Part shown: one piece after another, positions 62,090 through 64,000 of the stretch
How the letters are laid out: the number at the start of each line of letters is the position of its first letter
How positions within the stretch are numbered: position 1 is the stretch's first letter
DNA from: Hoplostethus atlanticus
Taxonomy: Eukaryota > Chordata > Actinopteri > Trachichthyiformes > Trachichthyidae
NCBI GenBank assembly: GCA_034670405.1
Contig: JAXDDX010000054.1
Coordinates: forward strand, 1,426,001-1,490,000
DNA length: 64,000 nt
Direction: 5' to 3'
The notes under the pieces: model-generated
Database searches by the model: none
The model's input: the letters and a program-made list of their open reading frames with translations, nothing else
What the model was told of the DNA's origin: nothing
Made by a program: the position numbers and the translations under genes

Positions 62090-64000
62090 GTAACCTATAC
62101 AAAGAATATATAGACCATACTAAGCCAACGAGACAAAAGGAAGAGGCCAACCGTATCAATTTCACCCAGGCCATAACAAAACTCAAGCCTCTGTAAGGTC
62201 ACAAATGAGTCCCTCCTAGCATACAAACATCCTTGCTGGTGCTCTTGAACTCAGGTGGGTGTTTTTCTGTCTCTCTTTTGAAAAGACGAAGGGAGGCAGG
62301 AAAAGCAAAACAAAATGTCCTTGTGATGTCTGCAGACTGTGGCTGCTGTCCTGCTACCGTGTTGCCTTTCATGTGGACATCGCATGCAAAAAATATACAA
62401 GTTTGCTCAAGGACACTTTCTTCTTTTCCACTCCTGCTTCTCCGTCTCTTGTGTGCCTCTTTGTAGGCATGCTGTGTTGTACGCTGTGCGTAGGCAGAGT
62501 AATCCAAAAACAATCTAACAGCAGACTCCACTGGATAATTCAGAACTATAGTATTATATTCTTGAATTGACTTAATGCTGTGATGGCATTTCCCCCACCC
62601 ACATTTCCCTGCAACCTCATATTACCCTCAGCATTAAAGAAGACGTGGTATCTTTTGTATTATTAATAAAGTATCAGTCGGCTTAATTTATCCTTATTTG
62701 GCCAATGGGTAATCTGTGTAACCGATGAGGTAATTGTAATGTAGGCCTTTTGTCTTTACTGTCTTTACTATTCTGCTTTTAATCTACAAAGATACAGTTC
62801 ATGCTTTTGGGTTTTATTCTTCTGCGCTTTATTTGCAGTTAGGTACAATTCTACATGTCTCTATGCAGTACTCACAATTAATCCTAAATCTGATTTGTAA
62901 TAGCCTGCATTTTGGGTGGCTTAAGCAACATGCTCCCTCAGCAAGGGCTTGTTATGCAGCCAAAATAGCTCCCATATCAGCCATCCTGTCCACTACGATT
63001 ATTTCCTTATCCTAATTGGCCAGTCTGCACACCTTGTTAACCAGTGGCTTATCTAGGCCTGCGCACTGTGACCTTTCCTGACCTCAATCGGAGAAGACCA
63101 TTTCCATGATCAGATTTCCACGCTTATCCTATTCTAATGGTCTTTTTTTTATATATATATATATATGCAGTTGAAACGCCATTGGCTGATTTCAATTAAG
63201 GTGAAATTGATGCCGCTTTCCGTCACCAAGTGTTCGTGTGAGATACTACAGATTATCATCACTTCAACTTAAAAATGGATGCATAAATACGTTCTTTCAT
63301 GAATTAGTAAATAAAGAGACGGATGCCCTTGAGGATAGTTTTCCCTCCCATCTTCATTCCACTTGATTACTGCAGCCAAAGCGGCCATTGTGCTGCAGTG
63401 GCACACGTTGAATCTAACAGTGGTTATTGAATGTTAGTGGTGACGTGGAAATATTAAATATCTATTTGAGCCTTCATGTGGTTTTCATAGGCCTGTAGAT
63501 GAGTGGTAGTGTCAGTTGATGTGCAGTATCGTCTCCTTGTATTTTGTACTCATTGCTACTGTACATATTTCAAGCTTCATATTTCCTTGATGTGGCTGGT
63601 TGTTTTGTTTTTTTAAGACAATTGGAAGCGATAAAGACTGCATTACCAGTTGGTTGAGAATAAAAGGCTCTGGTGTGCCTTTGGTTCATATTGTAATTCA
63701 AATGAGATGCTTGTTAAGGTCCCGCTTTATTGATGGAGTGCCTCCACAGGAGTATCCAAGATACCTGCGGATCTTAAAAACACAACAAACTCTTTTTGTT
63801 AGCGAGGGAAAATAAATACTTAATCAGTCTGGAGTGCTTGCTGTGGCAACAAGCCATTTAATCAACTTTGTTTGTTGTTGAATGCTGTTGAATGTTAAAT
63901 GCATTGACTGCTGATAATGGTCTGGTTTGTGTCATTACAGCCTCCAGGGGTCTCTGTGGCCCGGGGCTAATTCACGCTGTCTCATTTAGCCACTTTGAAA

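Larger units (their letters stand above)
53762..64000 (+). other. Start of the intron after the olfactomedin exon
   Basis: The strong donor gtaaga opens this intron, whose end is beyond the window. I looked for the expected next latrophilin-3 exon (Ser/Thr-rich linker) and did not recognise it. It holds a Harbinger-like remnant (57947-58620), a possible second piece (55735-56160), a long GT microsatellite (59586-59660), CA tracts near 60567-60608, a (TA) tract at about 63151-63166, a DR5-type site (56992-57008), and a fold-back at 61971-62089. A stretch with TAAT cores at 61390-61860 is a candidate conserved element only. Confidence 0.8.

Noticed and set aside
63952-64000. Possible next exon after 'tcattacag' at the window end
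   Set aside because: The acceptor looks fair and the frame stays open to the edge, but the translation (SRGLCGPGLIHAV...) does not match the expected latrophilin-3 linker.
1-64000. CRISPR array, operon, phage or other prokaryotic system
   Set aside because: Spliced vertebrate exons, microsatellites and eukaryotic repeats occupy the window, and no spaced direct repeats or bacterial genes were seen.

Overview
The window is vertebrate genomic DNA, most likely from a teleost fish. It lies wholly inside one large plus-strand gene, the latrophilin-3 adhesion GPCR (adgrl3, also called lphn3). The gene assignment rests on four exons whose translations read as latrophilin-3. The exons have consistent phases (1-2-1-1-1), every intron is GT-AG, and each joins in frame to the next. 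The teleost assignment is an inference. It rests on very abundant CA/GT microsatellites, retroelement tails of the type common in fish genomes, a PIF/Harbinger-like remnant, and the mix of strong latrophilin-3 identity with a few substitutions.

Layout. Bases 1-12369 are the intron upstream of the first lectin exon; no convincing signal-peptide exon was found there. Exon A (12370-12583) encodes the first two thirds of the SUEL/rhamnose-binding-lectin domain. A 26-kb intron follows, holding an old zinc-finger-like pseudogene fragment near 22 kb and a patch of LINE/SINE tails at 24.2-24.9 kb. Exon B (38816-38925) completes the lectin domain. An 11-kb intron leads to a 15-base microexon (50115-50129) encoding KVEQK, the known optional insert between the lectin and olfactomedin domains. 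A 2.8-kb intron precedes the 801-base olfactomedin exon (52961-53761). The rest (53762-64000) is the 5' part of the next intron; the Ser/Thr-rich, HormR, GAIN, 7TM and tail exons lie beyond the window.

How the parts work together. The window supplies the adhesion half of the receptor ectodomain. The lectin domain binds teneurins and the olfactomedin domain binds FLRT proteins. The microexon changes the linker between them, so its inclusion or skipping is the clearest regulated event visible here. The acceptor of the microexon carries a UGC just before the AG, as in neural microexons controlled by SRRM4/nSR100.

No other protein-coding gene, rRNA, tRNA, CRISPR array or bacterial system is supported. 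Apart from the four exons, the open reading frames are short, lack recognisable domains, and many are microsatellite translations. The remaining points of interest are non-coding: an exact 19-bp inverted repeat that looks like a template-switch product, a nested fold-back near 62 kb, a consensus DR1 and a DR5 nuclear-receptor-type site, several G-quadruplex motifs, and transposon remnants. I did not find a new biological system.
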